In this document: positions 22,719 through 31,707 of the stretch, in pieces
Position numbering within the stretch: position 1 is the stretch's first letter
Layout: each line of letters starts with the position of its first letter
Program-made: the position numbers and the translations under genes
The notes under the pieces: generated by a model
Told to the model about the DNA's origin: nothing
Databases searched by the model: none
What the model saw: only the letters and a program-made list of their open reading frames with translations
Assembly: GCA_001464335.1 (NCBI GenBank)
Contig: LNEV01000011.1
Location: forward strand, 1 to 32,541
Origin: Rhizobiales bacterium Ga0077545
Lineage (GTDB): Bacteria; Pseudomonadota; Alphaproteobacteria; Rhizobiales; Methylopilaceae
Length of the DNA: 32,541 bases
Reading direction: 5' to 3'

Positions 22719-24503
22719 ATGAGCGTCGACATCGAACACATTCCCCTGCGACCAGCCCAGGCCGCGCGCTCCCCCGCCGAGCGGCGCCGTTTCCGGCTGT
22801 CGCGCTTCTTCGGCTTTTCGAGCCTGACGCGCCGCATCGTCGTTCTGAACCTTGCCGGTCTCGTCGCGCTTGTGTCTGGCATTCTCTATCTCAACCAGTT
22901 TCGCGCGGGCCTCATCGACGCGCGGGTCCAGAGCCTCACCATCCAGGGTGAGATCATGGCGGCGGCCATCGCGGCCTCTTCGGCGAACAATTCGGATGCC
23001 GATCCGCTGTGGGTCGATGCCGACAAGCTCATGAATATCGCGCCATCGGAAATGCTGCCGCAACGCGTGGACCCGCTGGACACTCTGGAATTTCCGATCA
23101 ATCCCGAGCGTGTGGCGCCGATGCTGCGCCGTCTCATCACACCGACGCGAACGCGTGCTCGTATTTACGATGCCGGCGGACAGCTCCTTCTCGACAGCCA
23201 GAGTCTGTATGGACCGAGCGATATTCTCAGCCTCAACCTGCCTCCGCAGGCCGAGCAGGGAAAGCCGTTTCTCGACCGCCTGGTGGCGCGCGTGCAGGAC
23301 TGGATGTTCCGCAACGAACTCCCGGCCTATGAGGAGCTGACCGGCGGCGGAGACAATCCCGAAGTTTCGCGCTCTCTCCAGGGCACGCCGACGGCGATCG
23401 TGCGCCAGAACAAGAAAAGCGAAATGATCGTGTCGGTGGCCGTGCCGATCAAACGCTACCGGACCGTTCAGGGGTCTCTTCTTCTGTCGACGCTTGGCGG
23501 CGATATCGACGCCATCGTCCGTGCCGAACGCATCGCCATCGTGCGCGTGTTCATCGTGGCGGCGCTGGTCATGATCGTTCTGTCCGTACTGCTCGCGGGT
23601 ACGATCGCCGGCCCGGTACGGCGCCTCGCCACTGCTGCCGAACGCGTGCGGCACCGCGTCCACAGCCGCGCGCAACTGCCCGATTTCTCGGATCGCGATG
23701 ATGAGATCGGCCATTTATCGAAGGCGTTCCGGGACATGACGGACGCGCTCTACAACCGAATGGAAGCGATCGAACGCTTCGCGGCCGATGTCGCGCATGA
23801 GCTGAAGAACCCGTTGACGTCGCTGCGATCGGCTGTGGAGACGCTGCCTCTCGCCAAGACCCCGCAGACCCAGAAGCGGCTGCTCGAAGTCATCGAACAT
23901 GATGTCAAACGCCTTGATCGCCTCATCACCGACATCTCGGATGCCTCGCGCCTCGATGCGGAACTGCAGCGCCAGGATCTCGACGCGGTCGACATCGGCA
24001 CGATGCTGGAGACCATCACCGCGGCGCAGAACGAGGTGCACGCGGGCGAGGCGCAAATCGCACTGACATTCGCCGACAATGTCCGCGCTTCGGGCAAGCT
24101 GAAGCTCAAAGGCCACGATCTGCGGCTTGGTCAGGTCTGCACCAATCTCCTCGACAATGCCCGCTCGTTCTCGCCGCCGGACGGCAAGGTCCGCGTGCTG
24201 GTGCGCCGGGTGAAGGACGACATCGAGATCGCGATCGAGGACGACGGGCCGGGCATTCGGCCGGACGCGCTGGAGCGCATCTTCGAGCGCTTCTACACAG
24301 ACCGGCCGAACGAGGGCTTCGGCCAGAATTCCGGCCTTGGCCTGTCGATCTCCAAACAGATCGTTGAAGCCCATGGCGGCCGGATCTGGGCCGAAAACCG
24401 GGGTGCTCCAGCAAAGAGCGCGAAGCGCGCGAAAAATGCGGCGCCTGCAGAGGACGATTTCGGCGGCGCGCGCTTCGTGGTGCGCCTGCCTGCCGCCAAA
24501 TGA
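22719..24503 (+). CDS. chvG: Sensor histidine kinase ChvG
   Basis: This 594-residue inner-membrane kinase has two transmembrane helices (about 39-58 and 272-297) around a periplasmic sensor domain of roughly 210 residues. A HAMP linker follows (298-345). The phosphorylated H360 lies in ADVAHELKNPLTSLRSA. The catalytic domain shows NLLDNARSFSP (N box), DDGPGI, ERFYT and GLGLSISKQI. In relatives the periplasmic protein ExoR represses this kinase. No exoR is in the window. Its start has no strong ribosome site and lies after two hairpins. Its stop overlaps the hprK start by four bases. Confidence 0.95.
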   Translation: MSVDIEHIPLRPAQAARSPAERRRFRLSRFFGFSSLTRRIVVLNLAGLVALVSGILYLNQFRAGLIDARVQSLTIQGEIMAAAIAASSANNSDADPLWVDADKLMNIAPSEMLPQRVDPLDTLEFPINPERVAPMLRRLITPTRTRARIYDAGGQLLLDSQSLYGPSDILSLNLPPQAEQGKPFLDRLVARVQDWMFRNELPAYEELTGGGDNPEVSRSLQGTPTAIVRQNKKSEMIVSVAVPIKRYRTVQGSLLLSTLGGDIDAIVRAERIAIVRVFIVAALVMIVLSVLLAGTIAGPVRRLATAAERVRHRVHSRAQLPDFSDRDDEIGHLSKAFRDMTDALYNRMEAIERFAADVAHELKNPLTSLRSAVETLPLAKTPQTQKRLLEVIEHDVKRLDRLITDISDASRLDAELQRQDLDAVDIGTMLETITAAQNEVHAGEAQIALTFADNVRASGKLKLKGHDLRLGQVCTNLLDNARSFSPPDGKVRVLVRRVKDDIEIAIEDDGPGIRPDALERIFERFYTDRPNEGFGQNSGLGLSISKQIVEAHGGRIWAENRGAPAKSAKRAKNAAPAEDDFGGARFVVRLPAAK

Positions 24504-24997
24504 GCAGCATTCACGCAAGCGCCGTCCGCTTCGGCAACACCGGGGTCCTGATCCGCGGCGCGTCGGGTGCGGGGAAGTCCCGCCTTGCGCAGACGCTGCT
24601 TCTGCGCGGGCACCTGTTCGGGCATGAAACCCGTCTGGTTGCCGACGACCGGGTGCTGATCGAGGAGCGCGATGGCCGACTCATCGCCCGTGCGCCCGAT
24701 GCGATTGCAGGGCTGATCGAGGTCCGGGGGCTCGGCGTGGTTCGCTTTCCCCATCTTTCGGAAACGTCCCTCGATCTTGTGATCGACCTTGTTCCGCCTG
24801 CGGAATTGCCGCGAATGCCGGATCCGGATGACTTTCGGGCCATAATCGGCGGCGTCACATTGCCGCGCGCCTTTGCAAGCTCGCCCGAGAGTGCTTTAGA
24901 GGTATTATTAATACTGAAAGGCCAGTCTGGAGCGGTACCAAGCCGCGACATAGCTCTTGCATCGGTAAGATTTGATGGAAAGACTGAGCGCCCTTGA
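24500..24997 (+). CDS. hprK: HPr kinase/phosphorylase, short alphaproteobacterial form
   Basis: The protein has 165 residues, about half of the usual 310 in Firmicutes. It lacks the N-terminal domain and keeps only the catalytic part. The P-loop GASGAGKS lies at residues 20-27. VADDRV (47-52) carries the catalytic aspartate. EVRGLGVV (74-81) is the HPrK signature. It phosphorylates and dephosphorylates HPr on a serine and thus links metabolic state to PTS control. The start is coupled to chvG by an ATGA overlap. In Rhizobiales HprK is known to connect PTS proteins with carbon-source control and the ChvIG path. Confidence 0.94.
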   Translation: MSSIHASAVRFGNTGVLIRGASGAGKSRLAQTLLLRGHLFGHETRLVADDRVLIEERDGRLIARAPDAIAGLIEVRGLGVVRFPHLSETSLDLVIDLVPPAELPRMPDPDDFRAIIGGVTLPRAFASSPESALEVLLILKGQSGAVPSRDIALASVRFDGKTERP

Positions 24998-25043
24998 AGC
25001 TGCATCCGGCGTTCCGACATATACGGAACGTCCTGAGGAATTG

Positions 25044-25445
25044 ATGATCGGCATAGTCCTCGTGACCCACGGTCGTCTCGCATGTGAGTTCCGCTCGGCG
25101 CTCGAACATGTCGTGGGTCCACAGCAGCAATTGGAGACCATTACCATCGGCCCCGAAGACGATATGGAAAATCGTCGCCAGGACATCATGGATGCCTGCG
25201 TGCGCGCGGATTCCGGGCAGGGAGTCGTGGTGTGCACGGACATGTTCGGCGGCACCCCCTCCAATCTCGCCATTTCCTGCATGAACGGCCGCAAGATCGA
25301 GGTCGTGGCGGGTATCAACCTTCCGATGCTCATCAAGCTGGCTTCGGTTCGTCACGAACTCGACCTTGGTGAAGCCGTGGCCCAGGCGCAGGATGCCGGC
25401 CGCAAATACATCTCCGTCGCCAGCCGGGTTCTTGCCGGTAAATGA
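25044..25445 (+). CDS. manX: PTS mannose-type EIIA domain protein
   Basis: From the ATG at 25044, preceded by GAGGAATTG, the protein has 133 residues. The phosphorylated histidine lies in LVTHGRLACEF near residue 9. The mannose EIIA (PF03610) motif DMFGGTPSNLAISCM follows, then VVAGINLPMLIKLA. The frame reaches back to 24972, but that extension lacks family character. No membrane PTS permease is in the window, so it is probably part of the regulatory, sugar-independent alphaproteobacterial PTS. The stop overlaps the HPr start by four bases. Confidence 0.93.
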   Translation: MIGIVLVTHGRLACEFRSALEHVVGPQQQLETITIGPEDDMENRRQDIMDACVRADSGQGVVVCTDMFGGTPSNLAISCMNGRKIEVVAGINLPMLIKLASVRHELDLGEAVAQAQDAGRKYISVASRVLAGK

Positions 25446-25762
25446 TGGAATCCGGCGGTTGGCCCGGGGGAAAGAAGGGCGCAACCGGCGCAACCCTCTC
25501 CCGCGAGATCCTAGTCACCAACAAACGTGGCCTGCACGCCCGCGCCTCGGCCAAATTCGTCCAGTGCGTCGAGCTGTATCAGGCGCATGTGACCGTCATG
25601 AAGGGCGGTGAAACCGTCGGCGGCACATCGATCATGGGCCTGATGATGCTGGCCGCAGGGCCCGGTTCGACGATCACCGTCACCGCCAAGGGATACGAGG
25701 CGCGTGAATGCCTCGACGCGCTCGAGGGCCTGCTGTCGGACAAGTTCGGCGAAGGCGAGTAA
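25442..25762 (+). CDS. ptsH: HPr family phosphocarrier protein
   Basis: This 106-residue protein holds the complete HPr fold, with an N-terminal extension of about 17 residues. The active histidine is H32 in NKRGLHARASAKFV, equal to His15 of classic HPr. S63 in GGTSIMGLMMLAAGPG corresponds to Ser46, the HprK target, 31 residues away as expected. It carries phosphate from enzyme I to the EIIA protein encoded just upstream. Both phosphorylation sites are intact and the kinase HprK is encoded in the same operon, so regulation by serine phosphorylation is likely. Enzyme I is not in the window. Confidence 0.94.
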   Translation: MMESGGWPGGKKGATGATLSREILVTNKRGLHARASAKFVQCVELYQAHVTVMKGGETVGGTSIMGLMMLAAGPGSTITVTAKGYEARECLDALEGLLSDKFGEGE

Positions 25763-25826
25763 TCGCCGCCCGCGTTTGGCCGCGCGTCAGGCCAGTGTCA
25801 CACAATCTTGGACTGCTTGTTGCATA

Positions 25827-25844
25827 CCTTCCGGTAAAGGAAGG
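25827..25844 (+). promoter_or_regulatory. Hairpin overlapping the sthA ribosome site
   Basis: CCTTCC (25827-25832) and GGAAGG (25839-25844) are perfect arms with a six-base loop. The right arm is part of AAGGAAGGA, the Shine-Dalgarno sequence before the ATG at 25853. Folding would hide the ribosome site, so translation may depend on RNA structure. A plain coincidence in a purine-rich site is possible. Confidence 0.5.
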
Positions 25845-25852
25845 ACGTGCGC

Positions 25853-27286
25853 ATGAGCCGGTATGACCTTGTGGTGATCGGAAGCGGCCCCGCCGGACGC
25901 CGTGCCGCGGTACAGGGCGCCAAGCTCGGAAAATCGATCCTTGTCGTCGAAAACCGGCGGCGCGTCGGAGGCGTGTCGGTGCACACCGGCACGATCCCTT
26001 CGAAGACGTTGCGGGAAACGGTGCTCAATCTGTCGGGCTGGCGCGAGCGCGGCTTTTACGGGCGCGCCTACCGCGTCAAGCAGAACATCGATGGCCACGA
26101 TCTCGGCACGCGTCTTGGCAAGACGCTGGAGCATGAGGTCGAGGTGCTGGAGCATCAATTCCAGCGCAACGGCGTGCGCACCGTCGCTGGCGCCGCCCGT
26201 TTCATCGATCCGCATCGCCTTGCCATCTCCTGTCCGGACGGGCGCGAGGAGATCGTTCATGCCGAGCGTATCGTGATCGCTGTCGGCACGGTGCCGTTCC
26301 GCCCGGCGGGCATACCTTTCAATGCCGAGACCATCCTGGATTCGGACGGCGTGATCGAAACGCCGCGCGTGCCGCGCAGTCTGATCGTGGTCGGCGCGGG
26401 CGTTATCGGAATCGAGTATGCAACGATCTTTTCGGCGCTGGATGTGCCGGTCACCTTGATTGAGCCGCGCAGCAGTTTCCTCGATTTCATCGACCGCGAG
26501 ATCATCGACGAATTCGTGCACCAATTGCGCGATCGTGGCGTTACGATCCGGCTCGGCGCCCCGGTTAAAACCGTCGAGCAGGACGAAGCCGGTTGGGTCA
26601 TCGCCGTGCTTGAAGACGGACGCCGCGTGCGCGCGGAGATGCTGCTCTACGCGGCTGGACGAATGGGAGCGACCGAGGCTCTCGACCTCGACAAATGCGG
26701 CCTAGAGACCGACAAGCGCGGGCGCATCACCGTCAATCCCAAAACATTTCAGACCGCGGTGCCGCACATCTATGCCGCTGGAGACGTCATCGGCTTTCCG
26801 AGCCTTGCCTCGACCTCGATGGAACAGGGACGCATCGCCGCCTGCCACGCCTTCGGCCTGCCCTTGCCGCCCGCCCCGCAATATTTCCCGTATGGGATCT
26901 ACGCCGTGCCGGAAATTTCGACCATCGGCCTCTCCGAACAGGACGCGCGGGAAAAAGGACACGCTTACGAGTGCGGCATTGCCCGTTTCCGGGAGACCTC
27001 GCGCGGGCACATCATGGGGCTTGATGCGGGGCTGATGAAAATGCTGTTCGACATGAACACGCGAAAGCTCCTGGGCGTCCACATCATCGGCGAGGGCGCG
27101 ACCGAACTGATCCATATCGGTCAGGCGGTGCTCAATCTCGGCGGAACGCTCGAGTACTTCATCGAGAACACGTTCAATTATCCGACGCTCGCCGAAGCCT
27201 ACAAGATCGCAGCGCTCGATGCCTGGAACCGGATGCCGCGCCTGGCGGCGAGCGAAATCGTGACCGGGCCATTGGCCGCCGAGTAA
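25853..27286 (+). CDS. sthA: Si-specific NAD(P)+ transhydrogenase (soluble)
   Basis: This 477-residue flavoprotein has the pyridine nucleotide-disulfide reductase fold. It has an FAD-binding motif GSGPAGRRAA near the start, a second GxGxxG in VGAGVIGIEYA, and IYAAGDVIGFPSLAS for FAD. The C-terminal dimer domain ends with ENTFNYPTLAEAYKIAALD. In place of the reductase cysteine pair it has GGVSVHTGTIPSKTLRE with no cysteine, as expected for soluble transhydrogenase and against a disulfide reductase. It balances NADH and NADPH. A GTG at 25847 adds two residues, but the ATG at 25853 fits the ribosome site better. Confidence 0.92.
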   Translation: MSRYDLVVIGSGPAGRRAAVQGAKLGKSILVVENRRRVGGVSVHTGTIPSKTLRETVLNLSGWRERGFYGRAYRVKQNIDGHDLGTRLGKTLEHEVEVLEHQFQRNGVRTVAGAARFIDPHRLAISCPDGREEIVHAERIVIAVGTVPFRPAGIPFNAETILDSDGVIETPRVPRSLIVVGAGVIGIEYATIFSALDVPVTLIEPRSSFLDFIDREIIDEFVHQLRDRGVTIRLGAPVKTVEQDEAGWVIAVLEDGRRVRAEMLLYAAGRMGATEALDLDKCGLETDKRGRITVNPKTFQTAVPHIYAAGDVIGFPSLASTSMEQGRIAACHAFGLPLPPAPQYFPYGIYAVPEISTIGLSEQDAREKGHAYECGIARFRETSRGHIMGLDAGLMKMLFDMNTRKLLGVHIIGEGATELIHIGQAVLNLGGTLEYFIENTFNYPTLAEAYKIAALDAWNRMPRLAASEIVTGPLAAE

Positions 27287-27327
27287 GCACTTCAACCGAA
27301 CCTTAAGCGGAATGGGCGCACCTGTGG

Positions 27328-28551
27328 TTGCGGTCGCATCGAGCGGCCGGTCGATCAACCGAGGCTGCGGCCATTCTCGCGCAGGCAGACACATTCCCGA
27401 ACGTGGACGCCGCGGAGATTTCCGTCGAATGGCGTGCCGCGGATTGCGTCGATGCTCGGAAGTGGCAAAAGCTTCACGACCGCGCACTCGAGCCGAACCC
27501 GTTTTACAGCCCCGCAATGGTCCGTGCGGCGGCGCATCATCTGCCGGAGGGCAGGCACATGCGCGTGCTCGTTGCCTACCGCGGCGATAATCTGGCCGGG
27601 CTTCTCCCGCTGGTCGAGGATCGACGGCGCTATCTGTTTCCGCTGCCGCTTTTGCGCGCGGCCGAAATCGTCGGCCCGCTGTCCACGCCTCTGCTCGATC
27701 CCGAGTCTCCCGAAAGGGCCTGGAGCGCCATGCTCGGCCGGATCGGCGCGGATGGCATGCGCGGCCTTCTCCTTCCCCATCTCGGTGTCGGGGCGCTGGC
27801 TGAAAAGGCTCTCGACGTCGCGCTCCGCGCGCGCGGGTGCGATGCCGTGCAGATCAGCACCCATCAGCGCGCGGTGCTGACAAGCGATGTCTCCGGCGCC
27901 GATTACGTGCGCGCTACACTCGACCAGCGCCGCCGCAAAGAGGTTGACCGCCAGCGAAGGCGGCTTGCCGAGTACGGCAAGCTTGGTCTGCACGTGGCTC
28001 GGACGCCGTCCGAGATCGGGGCGGCGCTCGATGACTTTCTCGATCTTGAAGCGTCCGGGTGGAAGGGACGGCGTGGCACCGACATGAAACACGCTGACGG
28101 AACAGGCGCGTTCATGCGCGAGGCCACGCGCGGCCTTTCAGAGCAGAACGCGATCCGCATAATCTCGCTCGTCAGCGGACGCCGGACCGTGGCTTGCGGC
28201 ATTGTCCTGATATCGGGAATGCGCGCCTATTATTTCAAGACGGCCTACGATGAGACCTTCGCGCGCCATTCGCCCGGGCTTCTGCTCACGCTCGATCTGA
28301 CCCGGCTTCTCCTTGACGATCCGGCGATCGTGGACGCGGACTCGCTGGCCATCGAGGGGCACACGATGATCGATCCGATCTGGATCGGGCGGCAACCGAT
28401 CCAGGCGCTGTTCGTTTCGTTGCGCGCGGGCAAGGATCGTGTTTTCCGCACGATGATCGTCTGTGAAAAGCTGCGCGAAAAACTGCGTGCCGCGACCGCA
28501 CCATTGCGGGCAAGGCTTCGAAACCCGGGCAAGATAAAACGCCAAGCTTAG
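27328..28551 (+). CDS. CelD/BcsL-family acetyltransferase (GNAT_6)
   Basis: The protein has 407 residues and resembles the acetyltransferase domain described with cellulose biosynthesis (CelD/BcsL type). WQKLHDRALEPNPFYSPAMV and VLVAYRGDNLAGLLPLVED fit the N-terminal half. LDQRRRKEVDRQRRRL and FLDLEASGWKGRRGTDM fit the motif region. ISGMRAYYFKTAYDETFARH and SPGLLLTLDL close the acetyl-CoA fold. No cellulose genes are nearby, so the acceptor is unknown and could be a polysaccharide or peptide. The listed start is TTG at 27328. GTG at 27403 is an alternative, and neither has a clear ribosome site. It follows sthA by 41 bases. Confidence 0.82.
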   Translation: MRSHRAAGRSTEAAAILAQADTFPNVDAAEISVEWRAADCVDARKWQKLHDRALEPNPFYSPAMVRAAAHHLPEGRHMRVLVAYRGDNLAGLLPLVEDRRRYLFPLPLLRAAEIVGPLSTPLLDPESPERAWSAMLGRIGADGMRGLLLPHLGVGALAEKALDVALRARGCDAVQISTHQRAVLTSDVSGADYVRATLDQRRRKEVDRQRRRLAEYGKLGLHVARTPSEIGAALDDFLDLEASGWKGRRGTDMKHADGTGAFMREATRGLSEQNAIRIISLVSGRRTVACGIVLISGMRAYYFKTAYDETFARHSPGLLLTLDLTRLLLDDPAIVDADSLAIEGHTMIDPIWIGRQPIQALFVSLRAGKDRVFRTMIVCEKLREKLRAATAPLRARLRNPGKIKRQA

Positions 28552-28654
28552 CGGCTGCTACAGAGACGCCCGGCGGCAAAAAATCCGGTCTTTTTTCTGC
28601 AATCACGGAACATTACTGCTTTCACGAGCCGAACCGGCCACCTACTGTAACGCT

Positions 28655-30427
28655 ATGCACGCAACGCCGCTCATCGCCACCATCGTCGCTGGTCTCAGCA
28701 TCGCATTCATCTTCGGCACGATTGCGCATCGTCTCAATCTTCCTCCGCTTGCGGGTTATCTGCTTGCCGGCGTGCTGATCGGGCCCTTTACGCCGGGCTA
28801 TGTGGCCGACCAGGAACTGGCCATCGAACTCTCGGAAATCGGCGTCATTCTTCTGATGTTCGGCGTCGGTCTGCATTTCTCGCTGAAAGACCTTTTGTCG
28901 GTGCGGGCCATCGCCATTCCGGGTGCCTTGGGCCAGATTGCCATCGCGACCCTGATGGGCATGGGCCTTGCCCTTGCGCTCGGCTGGGGCGTCGGGGCGG
29001 GGCTTGTCTTCGGTCTCTCCTTGTCCGTCGCATCGACCGTTGTGCTGCTGAAGGCGCTGCAGGAACGGCGTCTCGTGGAGACGGAGCGGGGGCGCATCGC
29101 GGTCGGCTGGCTGATTGTCGAAGACCTTGTCATGGTCCTCACCCTTGTCATCATTCCGGCGATTTCCGGGATGATGGGCGGACGCGCCGAAGGGCAGACG
29201 GCCGATGTCGGTGCGGGGCTGCTCGGCTGGTTCGGCGAACTGACGCTCTGGCAGGCCTTGACGCTGACGGCCCTGAAGCTGACGGCGTTTGTCGTTCTGA
29301 TGATCGTGGTCGGACGGCGCATCGTTCCGTGGGTTCTGCACTACATCGCCCATACCGGCTCGCGTGAACTGTTCCGTCTTGCCGTGCTCGTGATCGCGCT
29401 GGGCATCGCCTATGGGTCGGCAAAGCTGTTCGGTGTGTCGTTCGCCCTCGGCGCTTTCTTTGCCGGGATGATCCTTGCCGAAAGCGCACTGTCGCATCAG
29501 GCCGCGCAGGAAACGCTGCCGCTGCGCGATGCGTTCGCCGTGCTGTTCTTCGTGTCGGCGGGCATGCTGTTCGATCCCAACATCATCGTCACCCATCCGG
29601 TCTCGGTCGTGCTGACCGTTCTCATCATCGTCGTCGGCAAGTCGGCGGCGGCCTACGGCATCGTGCGGGCGTTCGGGCATTCGCGGACGACGGCGCTGAC
29701 GATTTCCGCCTCGCTCGCCCAGATCGGCGAATTCTCGTTCATCCTGGGAGCGCTCGGTGTTTCGCTGGCGCTGCTGCCGGAGGCGGGACGCGATCTCATC
29801 CTGGCAGGTGCGCTGATCTCGATCCTTCTCAACCCGGTCCTTTTCACCCTGATGGACCGTTACGTGGCCAAGCTGGACCCGAGCAAGGCGGCTCCGACGG
29901 TGGCGCCCGCTGTCGAGTCCGAAGCGGAAGCGCAGGAGGCCATGCAACAGAAATCGGACGTGGAGGACGACGATGTTCCGGCGGCGACCTTGACCGGCCA
30001 CGCTGTCGTCGTCGGCTATGGCCGGGTCGGACGGATCGTGGTCGACGCGCTTCTCGATGCCAATGTGCCCATCGTGGTGACGGACGAGCGGCCCGAAGCG
30101 GTGCTGGAACTCCGCGCGCGCGGGATCGAGGCGCAGAGCGGAAATGCGACCGAGCGCGGAATGCTGGAGGCGACGAACCTCAAAGAGGCGAAATGGTTCG
30201 TCAGCGCCATCCCCAATCCGTTCGAGGCGGGCAGCCTGATCGAGCATGCGCGTGAGGTGAACGCCGGCCTCGACATCGTGGCGCGGGCGCATTCCGATGC
30301 CGAGGTGGAATATCTGCAGAAGGCGGGCGCCAACCGCATCATCATGGGCGAGCGCGAGATCGCCTCGGCGATGATCCATTACGTGCTCGGCCAGGAACCG
30401 GCGCCCAAAATGGATGCGACGCCCTAA
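28655..30427 (+). CDS. ybaL: YbaL-family monovalent cation:proton antiporter (CPA2)
   Basis: This 590-residue membrane protein shares its whole plan with YbaL of E. coli. The start ATPLIATIVAGLSIAFIFG is followed by a transmembrane exchanger domain of about 12 helices to residue 400, with GVILLMFGVGLHFSLKDLL and DAFAVLFFVSAGMLFDP. A linker of charged residues follows, then a cytosolic TrkA-N domain with GYGRVGR (about 453-459) that binds NAD or nucleotide and gates the channel. It probably exports K+ in exchange for protons under stress. The gene stands alone and is convergent with the MFS gene, 19 bases away. Confidence 0.92.
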   Translation: MHATPLIATIVAGLSIAFIFGTIAHRLNLPPLAGYLLAGVLIGPFTPGYVADQELAIELSEIGVILLMFGVGLHFSLKDLLSVRAIAIPGALGQIAIATLMGMGLALALGWGVGAGLVFGLSLSVASTVVLLKALQERRLVETERGRIAVGWLIVEDLVMVLTLVIIPAISGMMGGRAEGQTADVGAGLLGWFGELTLWQALTLTALKLTAFVVLMIVVGRRIVPWVLHYIAHTGSRELFRLAVLVIALGIAYGSAKLFGVSFALGAFFAGMILAESALSHQAAQETLPLRDAFAVLFFVSAGMLFDPNIIVTHPVSVVLTVLIIVVGKSAAAYGIVRAFGHSRTTALTISASLAQIGEFSFILGALGVSLALLPEAGRDLILAGALISILLNPVLFTLMDRYVAKLDPSKAAPTVAPAVESEAEAQEAMQQKSDVEDDDVPAATLTGHAVVVGYGRVGRIVVDALLDANVPIVVTDERPEAVLELRARGIEAQSGNATERGMLEATNLKEAKWFVSAIPNPFEAGSLIEHAREVNAGLDIVARAHSDAEVEYLQKAGANRIIMGEREIASAMIHYVLGQEPAPKMDATP

Positions 30428-30446
30428 GGGCGCCGCACCGTTTCTG

Positions 30447-31622
30447 TCAGCCGAGGCGCGTGGCCAGCCGCTCGGGAACGCCATCGCGGCGGACGCTGTA
30501 GAGCGCGACGAGGAGCCCCGCTGCCGTCAGGCCCGCCGCCGCGAGCGGGACCGCCTCGAGACCCGGCCCGTGATCGATGGTCATGCCGCCGACCAGCGCG
30601 CCGATCGCGTTGCCGAGATTGAACGCCGCGATGTTGAGGCTCGACGCGAGGTTGCGGCCGGCCTCTCCCGCTTTGTCGAGAACGCGCATTTGGAGCGGGG
30701 CGACGGTGGCGAAGCTTGTGGCGCCGATCAGGCCGACGAACAAAACCGCCGCGATCTCGCTCTTCATCGCGAAGGTGGCGAGCCCGAGCGTCACCGTCAG
30801 CGCGGCGAGTGTGCCGAGGACCGCACGCGGCAGGTTGCGGTCCGCGAACATGCCGCCGAGCAGGTTGCCGGCCGCAAGGCCGCCGCCGAAGACCAGCAGG
30901 ATCGGCGAGACGGCGGCTTCGGAGAAGCCGGTGACGCGGGTCAGGATCGGCTGGATGTAGGTGAACAACGCGAAGGTGCCGGCAAAGCCCAGCACGGTGA
31001 TGAGGAAGCCGAGCTGCACCTGCGGCTTTGCCAGAACGGCGACTTCCTCGCGCAGCGAACCCGGCGCCTCTTTCTGCCGCTGTGCGGGGACGAAGACGGC
31101 GAGGACGAGCATGGCCAGGAGGCCGATGCCGACGATGACGAAGAACGGCGCGCGCCAGCCATAGCCGAGGCCGAGCCAGGAGCCGAAGGGCACGCCGAGC
31201 AGGGTGGCGGCGGTGAGGCCGGTGAACATGACGGCGATGGCCGAGGCCTTCTTTTCCGGCGCAACGAGGCCTGTGGCGACGACTGAGCCGACGCCGAAGA
31301 AGGTGCCGTGGGCGAGCGATGTCAGCACGCGGGCGCCCATCAGCGACCAGTAATCCGGCGCCAGCGCACAGGCGAGATTGCCGAGGGTGAAGATGGCCAT
31401 CAGCGCGATCAGCACGGTCTTTCGCGGCAGGCCGCGCGTGGCCAGCGTGAGCACCGGGGCGCCGACGAAGACGCCGAGCGCATAGCCGGAGATGAGCAGC
31501 CCGGCCATGGGCACGGAGACGGAGAAATCGGAGGAGATCTGGAGGAGGAGCCCCATGATGACGAATTCGGTGGTGCCGATGCCGAAGGCACCGGCGGTGA
31601 GGGCGTAGACGGCGATGGGCAT
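30447..31622 (-). CDS. MFS transporter, DHA1 (AraJ/YdhP-like) family
   Basis: From the ATG at 31622 the protein has 391 residues and 12 hydrophobic helices. The N-terminus TAGAFGIGTTEFVIMGLL and the loop LATRGLPRKTVLIALMAIF are typical of the DHA1 sugar or drug efflux branch. The helix-4 region carries ARVLTSLAHGTFFGVGSVVA. Substrates of such carriers are sugars, arabinose-like compounds or drugs, and none can be chosen here. An upstream TTG at 31715 would run through the promoter and is rejected. It is divergent from an ArsR gene, with an 18-bp palindrome between, so the regulator probably controls it. Confidence 0.9.
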   Translation of the reverse strand: MPIAVYALTAGAFGIGTTEFVIMGLLLQISSDFSVSVPMAGLLISGYALGVFVGAPVLTLATRGLPRKTVLIALMAIFTLGNLACALAPDYWSLMGARVLTSLAHGTFFGVGSVVATGLVAPEKKASAIAVMFTGLTAATLLGVPFGSWLGLGYGWRAPFFVIVGIGLLAMLVLAVFVPAQRQKEAPGSLREEVAVLAKPQVQLGFLITVLGFAGTFALFTYIQPILTRVTGFSEAAVSPILLVFGGGLAAGNLLGGMFADRNLPRAVLGTLAALTVTLGLATFAMKSEIAAVLFVGLIGATSFATVAPLQMRVLDKAGEAGRNLASSLNIAAFNLGNAIGALVGGMTIDHGPGLEAVPLAAAGLTAAGLLVALYSVRRDGVPERLATRLG

Positions 31623-31689
31623 GTTTGCGGAACCCGGACTTGAGCATGTGCCGCACGGCCCCCCGCGGGCCGCGCTCAATGGTTCCATA

Positions 31690-31707
31690 GTTCGAATGTA
31701 ATCGAAC
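31690..31707. promoter_or_regulatory. Palindromic operator between the MFS and arsR-type genes
   Basis: GTTCGAATGTAATCGAAC is a perfect inverted repeat with six-base arms GTTCGA and TCGAAC around a six-base AT-rich centre. It lies 68 bases upstream of the MFS start and 37 bases before the ArsR start. ArsR-type repressors bind such short AT-rich palindromes, so this is the likely operator of the pair. TTAATTAA at 31731-31738 follows in the ArsR leader. Confidence 0.75.

Noticed and set aside
21918..23714. 598-codon minus-strand open frame
   Set aside because: It is antisense to chvI and chvG and shows shadow composition (rich in H, R, D, A) with no domain.
28622..30484. 620-codon minus-strand open frame
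   Set aside because: It is antisense to the YbaL-type antiporter and full of E, R, H and G, typical of the complement of a membrane protein gene.
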